Shown piece by piece: positions 1 to 7,892 of a stretch of DNA of 16,298 nt (its first letter is position 1; each line of letters starts with the position of its first letter). This stretch comes from an uncultured Bacilli bacterium (GTDB lineage: Bacteria > Bacillota_I > Bacilli_A > RF39 > UBA660): positions 1 through 16,298 of the forward strand of contig CALVUU010000109.1 of assembly GCA_944363655.1 (NCBI GenBank), written 5' to 3'. Both the position numbers and the translations under genes were made by a program. A model generated the notes under the pieces. The model had not been told where the DNA came from. It saw nothing but the letters and a program-made list of their open reading frames with translations, and searched no databases.

Positions 1-1
1 T

Positions 2-1591
2 TCCATAAATAATGGCGCATATCAAGCAAATAATGTATTTAGTAATTTATCAGAAAATACTAATTATACTATCAATGTCAAAGCCATTGATAGTATAGGT
101 AGAGAATCAAATGTATATACATTACAAGTAAGAACAGATACATATACTTTACCAACGATAAGTATAAATTCATCAGCAACAACAAATAGTATCACAGTAA
201 GTGTTAATGCTACTCCTGGAGATGGTAGTATAGTAAGTTATCATTATTCAAGAGATGATGGAAGTAATTATACAGCAACAAGTAGTAATACACATACCTT
301 TAGTGGACTTACATCAGGTACAACATATTATTTAAGAGTATATGTAACAGATAGTAATGGAAGAACATCAGCAGTAACATCAAGAACGCAAGCAACAACA
401 TATGTAAATCCTAGTGTAAGTAGAGTAACAGCAAGTAATATAACAAGTGATAGTGTAACCATAAATGTAAGTGCAAGTGGTGGAAGTAATAGTATAAGTA
501 GATATTATTATTCAAGTAATAATGGAAATACTTGGGTTAATAGTACAAGTAGTAGTTATACATTTACGGGATTATCACCAGGTACACAATATACATTTAG
601 AGTATATGTAATGGATACAGCAGGACACTCTTCAAGTCAAAGTAGTGTAAGCGCAACAACAAATGAGCCAACGTTGGCAGAGATATGTGATGGAAAGACT
701 TTTGCAAGTTGTATTAAGGAGAATATATATACAAGTGATGGAACAAATGGATTATATTATCATGATGGGCAAGGAAGTTATACTAATGCCGATCAAGAAG
801 CGTGGGATAACTCATATAGATATGCTGGAGCCAATCCAAATAATTATGTCTGTTTTGGAGCATCCGCAGAGACATGTCCAAATGATAATTTATACAGGAT
901 AATTGGAGTATTTGGAAATCAAGTAAAATTGATAAAGTATGATTATGCTACAGAAATTATATTGGGAACAGCTAGTGAATTTAATTCTAGTTCAAATTAT
1001 TTATTAAATTATAAAGGGTATTTAAATGAAGTATCATATTATGCTTGGTGTGGAGATGAAATATGTACAAGCAGTAGTTGGGGGAGTAGTCAATTAAATA
1101 ACAATACACTAAATGGAACATATTTAAATAATTTGGGTAGTGATTGGAACAGTAAAATATCTAACTATGAATGGAGTGTTGAAGGACTTTGGGAGGGAGA
1201 TGGTCTTCTTTCACCGGTGAAAGAAGTGTTTATGTCTGAGGTATTGGATCACGCAAATGCAAATTATAGAGCAAAAATAGGGTTAATGTATATTAGTGAT
1301 TATGGATATGCAGCAGATCCAAGTAATTGGAATACAAATTTAGGTAATTATGATAGTACAACTGTAAGAAATAATAATTGGTTATTTATGGGAGCTCCTG
1401 AATGGACAATAACTAAAAATAAGGACGAATCAAATATTTTTATTGTATCTGATACTGGTAATATTGATTGTGGTCGAATTAATGGAATATTACATTCAGC
1501 GGAGGCTGTTAGACCAGCATTTTACCTAAACTCTAATGTAACTCTCACCGGGGGATCCGGAACCCAAACCGACCCTTACCGAATTGCCTGA
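2..1591 (+). CDS. Secreted/surface protein with fibronectin type III repeats (3' part; 5' end outside the window)
   Basis: The frame is open from base 2 with no stop, so the gene begins upstream and the ATG at 611 is internal. The visible N-terminal part holds tandem fibronectin type III-like modules of about 90 residues: the end of one (about 2-140), a second (about 140-401) and a third (about 402-662). Modules two and three share the pattern Y-Y/H-Y-S...G-L-(S/T)-x-G-T-x-Y...R-V-Y-V-x-D...T-T. A Cys-containing C-terminal domain of about 305 residues follows (ICDG, YVCFG, WCGDEIC, DCGR) and ends in VRPAFYLN...TGGSGTQTDPY. That last motif recurs at the end of the next gene. Known for the fold: Fn3 modules act as spacers or adhesive units in extracellular proteins. 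Inferred: an exported surface protein. No LPxTG motif or C-terminal membrane segment is present, so any anchor must lie upstream. Partner and substrate are unknown. The last ~50 bases are unusually GC-rich. Confidence 0.8.
   Translation, partial: SINNGAYQANNVFSNLSENTNYTINVKAIDSIGRESNVYTLQVRTDTYTLPTISINSSATTNSITVSVNATPGDGSIVSYHYSRDDGSNYTATSSNTHTFSGLTSGTTYYLRVYVTDSNGRTSAVTSRTQATTYVNPSVSRVTASNITSDSVTINVSASGGSNSISRYYYSSNNGNTWVNSTSSSYTFTGLSPGTQYTFRVYVMDTAGHSSSQSSVSATTNEPTLAEICDGKTFASCIKENIYTSDGTNGLYYHDGQGSYTNADQEAWDNSYRYAGANPNNYVCFGASAETCPNDNLYRIIGVFGNQVKLIKYDYATEIILGTASEFNSSSNYLLNYKGYLNEVSYYAWCGDEICTSSSWGSSQLNNNTLNGTYLNNLGSDWNSKISNYEWSVEGLWEGDGLLSPVKEVFMSEVLDHANANYRAKIGLMYISDYGYAADPSNWNTNLGNYDSTTVRNNNWLFMGAPEWTITKNKDESNIFIVSDTGNIDCGRINGILHSAEAVRPAFYLNSNVTLTGGSGTQTDPYRIA
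1205..1226. repeat. 22-bp perfect palindrome inside the surface-protein gene
   Basis: The half-site CTTCTTTCACC is followed directly by its exact reverse complement, with no spacer. It lies in frame in the coding sequence (residues LLSPVKE). No T-tract follows, so it is not a terminator. Function unknown. Confidence 0.6.
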
Positions 1592-1628
1592 AATAAAAGT
1601 GAAATTTTTTTGATATTTGGCAAATTTA

Positions 1629-1658
1629 TTGACAATAATTAAATTATTAAAGTATAAT
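1629..1658 (+). promoter_or_regulatory. Sigma-A type promoter of the membrane-anchored surface protein gene
   Basis: TTGACA (1629-1634), 18 bases, TATAAT (1653-1658). The AAAGGA ribosome binding site at 1672-1677 sits 8 bases before the ATG at 1686. I see no clear terminator for the preceding gene. The nearest candidate is an imperfect inverted repeat (TTGCC at ~1584 with GGCAA at ~1619), which lacks a T-tract. Confidence 0.75.
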
Positions 1659-1685
1659 TATTATAAGAAATAAAGGATTGATTTT

Positions 1686-2894
1686 ATGCGTTGGAGATTT
1701 AAGTCAGTTTTAGTTTTCATATTTATTTTAATTATTGCTTGTGCTTCTGTTGGAGTTGGATATTTATTTTATAATGAAGTAATAGAAAGATCTAATGTCG
1801 TTGTTGATGGTGATCTTACAATTAACTATATTAATGGAGATAAATTCAATTTAACTGGAGATGCAACAATAGCCTTTTCTGTTACTAATAATAGTGATGA
1901 AGAAAAATATTACTATATTCAACTATCAGATGTTTATGCTAATGGAGTTGATTATGAACTTACATCATCAAATAACTTGGATATAAGTAATACATTAAAA
2001 TCAGATATAATATATAATCAAGTATCTATTAATAGTAATGAAACTATTAACTATACCCTTGATTTTAAAAGTAATGGTAATGAGTCCTATTCCGGAACAA
2101 TTAAGATTGGACTTAAAAGTAATGAAGAAAATACATTTGCTGATGTTATTTTAACTAATAATAATGTAAGTGATACCATGTTAACTAATTATGGAGAACC
2201 AGCAACCCTTGATGAAGGTTTATTAAAAACTGAAGATGATTTAGGAACTGCCTACTACTTTAGAGGGGCAGTTACCAATAATAATGTATCTTTCGGAGGA
2301 TTTAATTGGAAAATTGTTAAAATTAATGGAGATCGTTCAGTTAAATTAGTTTTAGATGGTATTTTAGAAGAAATAAGTAGTTATTATGAAGGGTCATATG
2401 CCTTTGTTGAATCAAATATAGTTGATGTATTAGAAAAATGGTATGATGCTAATTTAACAGATTATAGTAGTTATATTGCTTATTATAAATTTTGTAATGA
2501 TACTACATTAGAAACAGATGGTACAACTTATACTGCTTATAGTAGGATTGTAACTAATAAAATACCTACGTATGTATGTTTAGGATATTCTGAAAGTGGT
2601 AAAATAGGTTTGCTTACTGCTGATGAAATAGTTATGGCGGGTGGTTCTACAAGTAATAATTCAAGTTATTATTTATATAATAGTGAGATAAAAACCGCTT
2701 ATTACACGATGACTAGTGCTATAAACCAAAATAGTAGTTATTATCCATTTATAGTTACTGTTGATGGGGCATTAGATGATAATGTCGATGGTACTTTACT
2801 TCGGGGTGTAAGACCTGTTATTAATATTACGAAGTCTGCTAAAGTAACAGGTATTGGAACTTTAGATAATCCATACAAAATTATAATGAATTAG
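1686..2894 (+). CDS. Membrane-anchored extracellular protein with a VRP...TG.GT..PY.I C-terminal cassette
   Basis: A 402-residue protein. Residues 1-6 are positively charged, and residues 7-29 form a hydrophobic segment ending in a small-residue stretch (ACASVGVGYLF). This is a signal anchor or uncleaved signal peptide. Residues ~35-150 look like a beta-rich extracellular domain (FSVTNNSDEEKYYYIQLSD...). Residues ~155-402 form a domain that starts near TNNNVSDTMLTNYGEPATL, contains FGGFNWKIVKING and KIGLLTADEIVMAGG, and ends GVRPVINI...TGIGTLDNPYKI. The tail matches the end of the gene before it, so the two are paralogous cell-surface proteins in their C-terminal region, although the N-terminal halves differ. 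The gene has its own promoter, a good ribosome binding site and its own terminator. The biochemical role is unknown. The family style is common, as I recall it, in uncultured gut Bacilli. Confidence 0.75.
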   Translation: MRWRFKSVLVFIFILIIACASVGVGYLFYNEVIERSNVVVDGDLTINYINGDKFNLTGDATIAFSVTNNSDEEKYYYIQLSDVYANGVDYELTSSNNLDISNTLKSDIIYNQVSINSNETINYTLDFKSNGNESYSGTIKIGLKSNEENTFADVILTNNNVSDTMLTNYGEPATLDEGLLKTEDDLGTAYYFRGAVTNNNVSFGGFNWKIVKINGDRSVKLVLDGILEEISSYYEGSYAFVESNIVDVLEKWYDANLTDYSSYIAYYKFCNDTTLETDGTTYTAYSRIVTNKIPTYVCLGYSESGKIGLLTADEIVMAGGSTSNNSSYYLYNSEIKTAYYTMTSAINQNSSYYPFIVTVDGALDDNVDGTLLRGVRPVINITKSAKVTGIGTLDNPYKIIMN

Positions 2895-2916
2895 AGCATT
2901 TATTTTGCTCTTTTTT
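2893..2916 (+). terminator. Rho-independent terminator overlapping the stop codon
   Basis: AGAGCA (2893-2898) pairs with TGCTCT (2906-2911) across a 7-base loop, followed by a run of T. The stem begins within the TAG stop of the preceding gene. Confidence 0.8.
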
Positions 2917-2917
2917 C

Positions 2918-2946
2918 TTTACAGAAAAATAAGTTAGTGATATAAT
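2918..2946 (+). promoter_or_regulatory. Promoter of the mtaB-recD2 operon
   Basis: TTTACA (2918-2923), 17 bases, TATAAT (2941-2946). It begins at the T-tract of the upstream terminator. The expected start of transcription (~2953) falls at the left edge of a 10-bp inverted repeat. Confidence 0.7.
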
Positions 2947-2955
2947 AAATGTCAA

Positions 2956-2981
2956 CATTTGACATCTAGTTATGTCAAATG
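2956..2981. promoter_or_regulatory. Operator-like inverted repeat at the transcription start
   Basis: CATTTGACAT (2956-2965), 6-base spacer CTAGTT, ATGTCAAATG (2972-2981). The arms are perfect. The position, just at or after the predicted +1 of the promoter at 2918-2946, fits a repressor site or a 5' leader hairpin. No T-tract follows, so termination is unlikely. The regulator cannot be named from sequence. Confidence 0.5.
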
Positions 2982-3040
2982 GGTGATAAATACTTAATAA
3001 GTAAATATGTTCATGATAAAATAGTATTGTGGTGGTAAGA

Positions 3041-3526
3041 ATGAAAATATTTTCTGATATATGGGATTTTTTAAAAACTTTAAATTTTGTCGATATTGTT
3101 TTTTTCTTTGCAGTATTGATATTAATGGTATTGGTTGTAACCCTTATATATTTTATAAAGATTAATAATGAAGAAGAGCAAAAAGAGGAGCAGGAAGAAA
3201 CGGCAGAAATGAAGATAGTAAGAGAAATACAAGAAAATTTAAAAAAAGAAGAACCTACAATAAACTTTACTGAATATGAACGGGACCAGGAAGATAAAGC
3301 CATAATTAGTTATGATGAACTATTAAATAAAAGTAGTAATAATTATGGACTTAATTATGAAAATGAAGAAGTAAAAGATGATTTGTGGGTAAAGAAAGTT
3401 AATTTAGATGATTTAGTAAAAAAAAGTGCTGAAGAAGCACCAAAGGTTGATGTCAGGGTTATCAGTTTTGCTAAAGAAGAAGCGTTTTTACAAGCGCTAA
3501 AACAATTACAAAAAGAATTGGGGTAA
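3041..3526 (+). CDS. Hypothetical single-pass membrane protein with an acidic coiled-coil-like domain
   Basis: Start chosen at ATG 3041, with GGTGG at 3031-3035 as a weak ribosome binding site. A GTG at 3029 is in frame but has nothing Shine-Dalgarno-like before it. The protein is 161 residues. Residues ~15-40 form a strong transmembrane helix (FVDIVFFFAVLILMVLVVTLIYF). A highly charged, Glu-rich stretch follows (~44-75, NEEEQKEEQEETAEMK), likely helical or coiled coil. The C-terminal region ends in an amphipathic helix (EEAFLQALKQLQKEL). I do not recognise a family. The gene lies 4 bases before mtaB and is probably cotranscribed with it. The charge distribution suggests the N-terminus is outside and the long domain cytoplasmic. 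That orientation is an inference. Confidence 0.65.
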   Translation: MKIFSDIWDFLKTLNFVDIVFFFAVLILMVLVVTLIYFIKINNEEEQKEEQEETAEMKIVREIQENLKKEEPTINFTEYERDQEDKAIISYDELLNKSSNNYGLNYENEEVKDDLWVKKVNLDDLVKKSAEEAPKVDVRVISFAKEEAFLQALKQLQKELG

Positions 3527-3530
3527 GGTT

Positions 3531-4763
3531 ATGAAATTTAATATTATTACTTTTGGTTGTAAAGTTAATCAATATGAATCAAATATGATGAAGGAAAGTA
3601 TGCTTCATCATAATTTTTCTTATGAGGAAGATTTAAGTAAATGTGATATTTTAATAGTTAATACTTGTACAGTTACTAATGTTGCTGATAAAAAGTGTCT
3701 AAAGATGATTAGACACTTAAAAAAAGAAAATCCTTCATGTATTTTAGCAGTAACTGGTTGTAGTTCGCAAAATAAACAAGATTTATATAAATCTTTAGGA
3801 TTAGATATATTACTAGGAAATAAGGATAAAAGTCATATTGATGAGTTAATTGAAAAATTTATAATTACTAAAAAGCCTTATATAAAGTTTTATAATGAAA
3901 GAAACTTAGAATTTGAAGATATGATGATTAATTCTTTTAATCATGTAAGGGCATTCATCAAAATTGAAGATGGTTGTGATAACTTTTGCTCTTATTGTAT
4001 TATTCCTTATGTTAGAGGTAGTGTTAGATGTAAAAATTTTGATACTGTAATTAAAGAAGCCCAAAATCTTGCTAATAGTAATCACAAAGAGATAGTCTTA
4101 ACCGGAATTCATACTGGTAGATATATTGATAACGGACATGATCTTGCTGATTTAATTGAAGAATTATGTAAAATAGATAAATTAGAAAGAATTAGAATAT
4201 CTAGTATTGAAATAACTGAACTAGGAGATAAATTTTTACAAGTATTAAAGAATAAACCTAAGGTATGTAATCACTTACATATCCCATTACAATCAGGATC
4301 TGATGCGATATTAAAAAAAATGAATAGAAAATATGATTTAGCATATTTTGAAAAAAAGATAAAAGAAATAAGAAGTATAAGACCAGATATTTCTATTACA
4401 ACGGATATAATTGTGGGTCATCCTTATGAAACGGAAGAAAATTTTTTAGAATGTTTAGAATTTGCTAAAAAAATAGAATTTAGTAAAATTCATGTATTTC
4501 CTTATTCCTTAAGGGAAGGTACTAAAGCAAGCCAAATGCCTGAACAAGTTCCTGAAAATATCAAAAAAGATCGAGTTAAAAGATTAATTACTTTATCTAA
4601 TGAACTAGAAAGAAAATATTATGATAAATTTCGCGGAAAAATAGTTGATGTTTTAATTGAAGAGTGCGATAATGGTATTAGTTTTGGACACACAAGTAAT
4701 TACTTGTATGTTAAATTAAATGAAAATTTAGAAATAGGAAAAATAATAGAAAGAGAATTATGA
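3531..4763 (+). CDS. mtaB: tRNA (N6-threonylcarbamoyladenosine(37)-C2)-methylthiotransferase MtaB
   Basis: A 410-residue radical-SAM methylthiotransferase. It adds a methylthio group to C2 of t6A37 in tRNAs reading ANN codons, in the cytoplasm. Visible domains in order: an N-terminal UPF0004 domain with the first [4Fe-4S] ligands C10, C46 and C77; a radical-SAM domain with the CxxxCxxC motif at C149/C153/C156 (DGCDNFCSYCIIPYVRG); then a C-terminal TRAM-like RNA-binding region from about residue 350 (DKFRGKIVDVLIEEC...). The opening FGCKVNQYES is typical of MtaB rather than MiaB or RimO, which supports the subgroup call. Length is normal for the family but the TRAM domain is short. The ATG overlaps the gene before by context (4-base gap), and the stop overlaps the recD2 start as ATGA. 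Confidence 0.93.
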   Translation: MKFNIITFGCKVNQYESNMMKESMLHHNFSYEEDLSKCDILIVNTCTVTNVADKKCLKMIRHLKKENPSCILAVTGCSSQNKQDLYKSLGLDILLGNKDKSHIDELIEKFIITKKPYIKFYNERNLEFEDMMINSFNHVRAFIKIEDGCDNFCSYCIIPYVRGSVRCKNFDTVIKEAQNLANSNHKEIVLTGIHTGRYIDNGHDLADLIEELCKIDKLERIRISSIEITELGDKFLQVLKNKPKVCNHLHIPLQSGSDAILKKMNRKYDLAYFEKKIKEIRSIRPDISITTDIIVGHPYETEENFLECLEFAKKIEFSKIHVFPYSLREGTKASQMPEQVPENIKKDRVKRLITLSNELERKYYDKFRGKIVDVLIEECDNGISFGHTSNYLYVKLNENLEIGKIIEREL

Positions 4764-6952
4764 ATTATATCAAAGGTAAATTAAAAAAAATAATATTTCA
4801 CAATAATGAATCAGGCTACGTAGTAGCCTTGTTTCGCGTGAAAGAAACAAACGATACCTTAATGCGTGAAAAAGTAAATAAAAGTATTACCGTAACTGGA
4901 GTATTTACAGATGTTTTTATTGATATAAGCATGACTTTATATGGTAATTATACTAATAACGAAAGATTTGGTATGCAATATGTTGTTCACTCATATGAAA
5001 TAGATACTCCAACAACTAAAGATGCAATCATTGAGTTTTTATCCAGTTCTTTTATCGATGGTTGTGGTGAGAGAACTGCTAAAAAAATAGTTGATCATTT
5101 CGGAGAAAAAACTTTAGAAAAAATTAAAGAAAATCGAGATAACTTAATGGAAATTGAAGGTATAACTTCTATTCGTGCTGCTAAAATTTATAATTCCTTT
5201 CAAAATTACAATAAAAGTAGTGATGCTATTTTAAAATTTCAAAATTTAGGATTTACTATTGAAGAGTGCTCAAAAATTTACAATAAATTTAAAGATCGTA
5301 TTGATGAAGTTTTGTCTGATGCTTTCTATGATTTAAAAGAAATAATTGATTTTAAAAAATTAGATAGTATTTATATTAATAATTTTGGTAGTGATACTAG
5401 TACAAGAATTTATGCTTGTATTCTTGAAACTATGCAAATTCTAAGTAATTATAATGGCGATACTTATTATTATCAAGAAGAAATTACTACTATTTTAAAT
5501 AAAGAATTTAATATTATTTTAACGGAAGAAGTATTTGAAGAAATACTTAGTAAACTTGCTAGTAATAAGGATATTTATTTAGTAGATCGAAAAATATATT
5601 TAAAGAAATATTATGAAGAAGAAGAAAATATTGCTAAGAATTTAAAAATAATTGATAGTAAAAAAGTTAATAAAATAAGTGCTTTAGAAGAAAAATTAAA
5701 AGATTTAGAGAAAAGATTAGGTATAAATTATAATGAAACCCAAGAAAAAGCCATTATGAGTGCTTTAAATAATAATATAACCATTATCTCCGGTGGACCT
5801 GGAACTGGTAAAACAACTATTATTAATGCAATTACTAAGTTATATATTGAAGATAAAATGTTAGGACCAGCTGATATTATGGAAGAAATTGCCCTTTTAG
5901 CTCCGACGGGTAGAGCAAGTAAAAAGATGGCATCATCAACTAATTTGCCGGCCTATACAATACATAGATATTTGAAATGGTATAAGGATTCTAATGATTT
6001 TTTCTATAATGAATATAATAAGACACATCACCGTCTTATCATCGTCGATGAAGTTAGTATGATTGATATCGACTTATTTAATGCCTTACTTAATGGCATT
6101 TCTCCAGGAGTTAAACTCATTTTAGTTGGAGATACTTTCCAACTTCCAAGTGTTGGACCAGGACTCGTTTTAGATGATTTAATTAGTAGTGATTATTTTA
6201 ATTATATTCCCCTAAATCAAATATATCGTCAGAGTGATAATTCATATATTCCATATTTAGCTAAAGAAATCAAAAATAATGAATTAAGTGAAGAATTTTT
6301 AACCAAAAAAGATGATTACTCTTTCTTTCAAACAAAATCTAATCAAATAAAAGATGCTATTGAACAAATTATTAAAATATCTTTAAATAAAAAAATAGAT
6401 GAAAGAAGCATGCAAGTACTTGCTCCGATGTACAAAGGAGAAAATGGTATAGATAATTTAAATAATATTTTACAAAATATATATAATCCTAAAAGTATTA
6501 CTAAAAATGAAATAAATTATTTAGATGTAACTTATAGAGAAGGGGATAAAGTATTACAATTAGTAAATGATTTAGATAATAATGTATTTAATGGTGATAT
6601 TGGTTATATTGAAAGTATTAATGGTAATAAAATTGAAATAGATTTTGAAGGAAATACAGTAGAATATGAAAAGAAAAATTTAAAACAAATAAAGCATGCT
6701 TATGCAATAACTATTCATAAATCGCAAGGTAGTGAATTTGAACATGTTATAATGCCCATAAGTACAAGTTATTATAAAATGCTTTATAATAAACTTGTTT
6801 ATACGGGAGTAAGTAGAGCCAAAAAAACTTTAACAATTGTAGGAGATCCTTATGCCTTTGCTAAAGCAGTTGCTAATAATTATTCCTCTAATCGCAAAAC
6901 TAGTTTAAAAACTAAAATTATAGAAGTATATAATGAACAAAACGTCTCATAA
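4760..6952 (+). CDS. recD2: RecD2-type ATP-dependent DNA helicase
   Basis: A 730-residue SF1B 5'-3' DNA helicase of the RecD2/TraA type found in bacteria without RecBC. It is involved in DNA repair and replication-fork processing. Visible parts: an N-terminal OB-like domain (1-80, IKGKLKKIIFHNNESGYVV); a helix-hairpin-helix region (~90-180, SSFIDGCGERTAKKIVDHFG and IEGITSIRAAKIY); Walker A GGPGTGKTT at ~345-353; Walker B IIVDEVSM with D430/E431; a Q-L-P-S-V-G-P-G motif after the GDTFQ motif III; and the C-terminal ITIHKSQGSEF (H653) and YTGVSRAKK motifs. All helicase motifs look intact and the length matches the family. It is translationally coupled to mtaB (ATGA overlap). No RecB or RecC homologue is seen nearby, consistent with RecD2. 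Confidence 0.95.
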   Translation: MNYIKGKLKKIIFHNNESGYVVALFRVKETNDTLMREKVNKSITVTGVFTDVFIDISMTLYGNYTNNERFGMQYVVHSYEIDTPTTKDAIIEFLSSSFIDGCGERTAKKIVDHFGEKTLEKIKENRDNLMEIEGITSIRAAKIYNSFQNYNKSSDAILKFQNLGFTIEECSKIYNKFKDRIDEVLSDAFYDLKEIIDFKKLDSIYINNFGSDTSTRIYACILETMQILSNYNGDTYYYQEEITTILNKEFNIILTEEVFEEILSKLASNKDIYLVDRKIYLKKYYEEEENIAKNLKIIDSKKVNKISALEEKLKDLEKRLGINYNETQEKAIMSALNNNITIISGGPGTGKTTIINAITKLYIEDKMLGPADIMEEIALLAPTGRASKKMASSTNLPAYTIHRYLKWYKDSNDFFYNEYNKTHHRLIIVDEVSMIDIDLFNALLNGISPGVKLILVGDTFQLPSVGPGLVLDDLISSDYFNYIPLNQIYRQSDNSYIPYLAKEIKNNELSEEFLTKKDDYSFFQTKSNQIKDAIEQIIKISLNKKIDERSMQVLAPMYKGENGIDNLNNILQNIYNPKSITKNEINYLDVTYREGDKVLQLVNDLDNNVFNGDIGYIESINGNKIEIDFEGNTVEYEKKNLKQIKHAYAITIHKSQGSEFEHVIMPISTSYYKMLYNKLVYTGVSRAKKTLTIVGDPYAFAKAVANNYSSNRKTSLKTKIIEVYNEQNVS

Positions 6953-6971
6953 TAAAGTTAGAGGTGAACAC

Positions 6972-7133
6972 ATGAAAAACGCTTTTAAAGTAGCGGGTGT
7001 AGCTGCCGCTCTAGCCTTGGTTGGAACTTCAGTTTACGTAATGAATAATCAAAAAGCTCGCACACAAGTTGGCAAAAAAATGGTTAAAGCTATGGATGGA
7101 GCAGAGGCTATGATTGCTAAAAAAATGAATTAA
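6972..7133 (+). CDS. Small hypothetical membrane protein (53 aa)
   Basis: Start chosen at ATG 6972 because GAGGTG (6961-6966) lies 5 bases before it. An in-frame ATG at 6933 lies inside recD2 and lacks a ribosome binding site. The protein has a short basic N-terminus (MKNAFK), a hydrophobic Ala/Val segment (~7-25, VAGVAAALALVGTSVYVM) and a basic tail with two amphipathic stretches (QVGKKMVKAMDGAEAMIAKKMN). It looks like a YtxH-style small membrane protein, but I cannot place it in a family. It lies 19 bases after recD2 and is the last gene of this operon. Confidence 0.6.
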   Translation: MKNAFKVAGVAAALALVGTSVYVMNNQKARTQVGKKMVKAMDGAEAMIAKKMN

Positions 7134-7167
7134 AAAATAGCTTGGTATTTTCCAAACTATTTTTTTG
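7132..7167. terminator. Bidirectional rho-independent terminator
   Basis: The arms AAAAAATAG-c-TTGG and CCAA-a-CTATTTTTT form a 14-bp stem with one C/A mismatch and a 6-base loop (7146-7151). An A-tract on the left and a T-tract on the right let it work in both directions. It serves the forward operon ending at 7133 and the reverse gene ending at 7157, whose TAG stop lies inside the right arm. Confidence 0.8.
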
Positions 7168-7840
7168 TGCGAGCTAAATATGCTTGATATTCTAATTCAT
7201 TATAATTTTTTTGTGTTTCTATTCTTACTTTTTCTTTTTCCATACTTGGTATATATTTAGCAATGGATAAATCTAAATTGTGTTCATCTACTAAATATGC
7301 TTTCTTTATAAGTGGAGCATATAAAGTATCATCTATTAAATGTCCTTCACTATCAAGTGTACCTACTAAATTTAAAATACCTTTTGCTGTTGCTACATCA
7401 TATTCTACAAAAAAAGTTTTATCTTCTTCATTGTAATAAATTCTATTATATAAAGCTGATGTAATACTACCAAATTCATAAGAATAGACAAAAGTACGTG
7501 AAAAACTTTTAATAATAATTTTCTTTATTTTGTTTAATTCATCTGAAAAAGTAATTTCATCACTCCATGCCGTATAAGCATTATCGGCATGTCCCACAGG
7601 TAATTTAGTAAATATCCTAATTGATGGCAATCCTAAATGCGGAGCATTTCCTGATTCATTAATAGCATGAGCTCCATAAATCATAACTGCATTTTTATCT
7701 AATTCAACAATAATCGGATTTTCTTCATAACAATGTTTAGTAGTAACCGTTTCCCCATTTTCATTTTGATAACTAATAGATACCATTTTTGTATTATTTT
7801 TTAATGTATTAACATCTACTTTTAATTTACTATTTTCCAA
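7157..7840 (-). CDS. Hypothetical protein, 227 aa, TTG start
   Basis: The start is TTG at 7840. The strong AAGGAGG (7849-7855 on this strand) is 8 bases before it, and no ATG or GTG fits. The protein has no signal peptide, membrane segment or catalytic motif that I recognise. It reads as a soluble beta-rich protein (MVSISYQNENGETVTTKHCYEE...; RTFVYSYEFGSITSALYNRIYY; KTFFVEYDVATAKGILNLVGTL) with a helical, charged C-terminus (EKVRIETQKNYNELEYQAYLA). Codon use and AT content match the neighbours. It is a single-gene unit with a consensus promoter, transcribed away from the SPOR/mre/spoIVF block. I do not recognise its family or function. Confidence 0.7.
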   Translation of the reverse strand: MENSKLKVDVNTLKNNTKMVSISYQNENGETVTTKHCYEENPIIVELDKNAVMIYGAHAINESGNAPHLGLPSIRIFTKLPVGHADNAYTAWSDEITFSDELNKIKKIIIKSFSRTFVYSYEFGSITSALYNRIYYNEEDKTFFVEYDVATAKGILNLVGTLDSEGHLIDDTLYAPLIKKAYLVDEHNLDLSIAKYIPSMEKEKVRIETQKNYNELEYQAYLARTKK

Positions 7841-7863
7841 AATAATCCCCTCCTTGGTACTAT

Positions 7864-7892
7864 ATTATAACAAATTCCCCTCAGTTTGACAA
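7864..7892 (-). promoter_or_regulatory. Promoter of the reverse-strand hypothetical gene
   Basis: On the reverse strand: TTGTCA (7887-7892), 17 bases, TATAAT (7864-7869). The -35 hexamer overlaps the TTGACA read on the forward strand at 7886-7891. Confidence 0.75.

Noticed and set aside
663..902. Open frame of 79 codons on the + strand
   Set aside because: It lies in another frame of the Fn3 surface-protein gene, lacks a ribosome binding site and has no family-like sequence.
662..1591. Variable region of a diversity-generating retroelement at the 3' end of the surface protein gene
   Set aside because: No reverse transcriptase, Avd gene or near-identical template repeat in the window, and no adenine-specific divergence that I can see.
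1582..1628. Terminator after the Fn3 surface-protein gene
   Set aside because: TTGCC...GGCAA with an inner AAATA/TATTT helix can be drawn, but the loop is long and no T-tract follows.
2881..3303. Open frame of 140 codons on the - strand
   Set aside because: It runs antisense across a terminator, a promoter and the 3041-3526 gene. Its Ser/Ile-rich sequence is what A/T-rich antisense gives.
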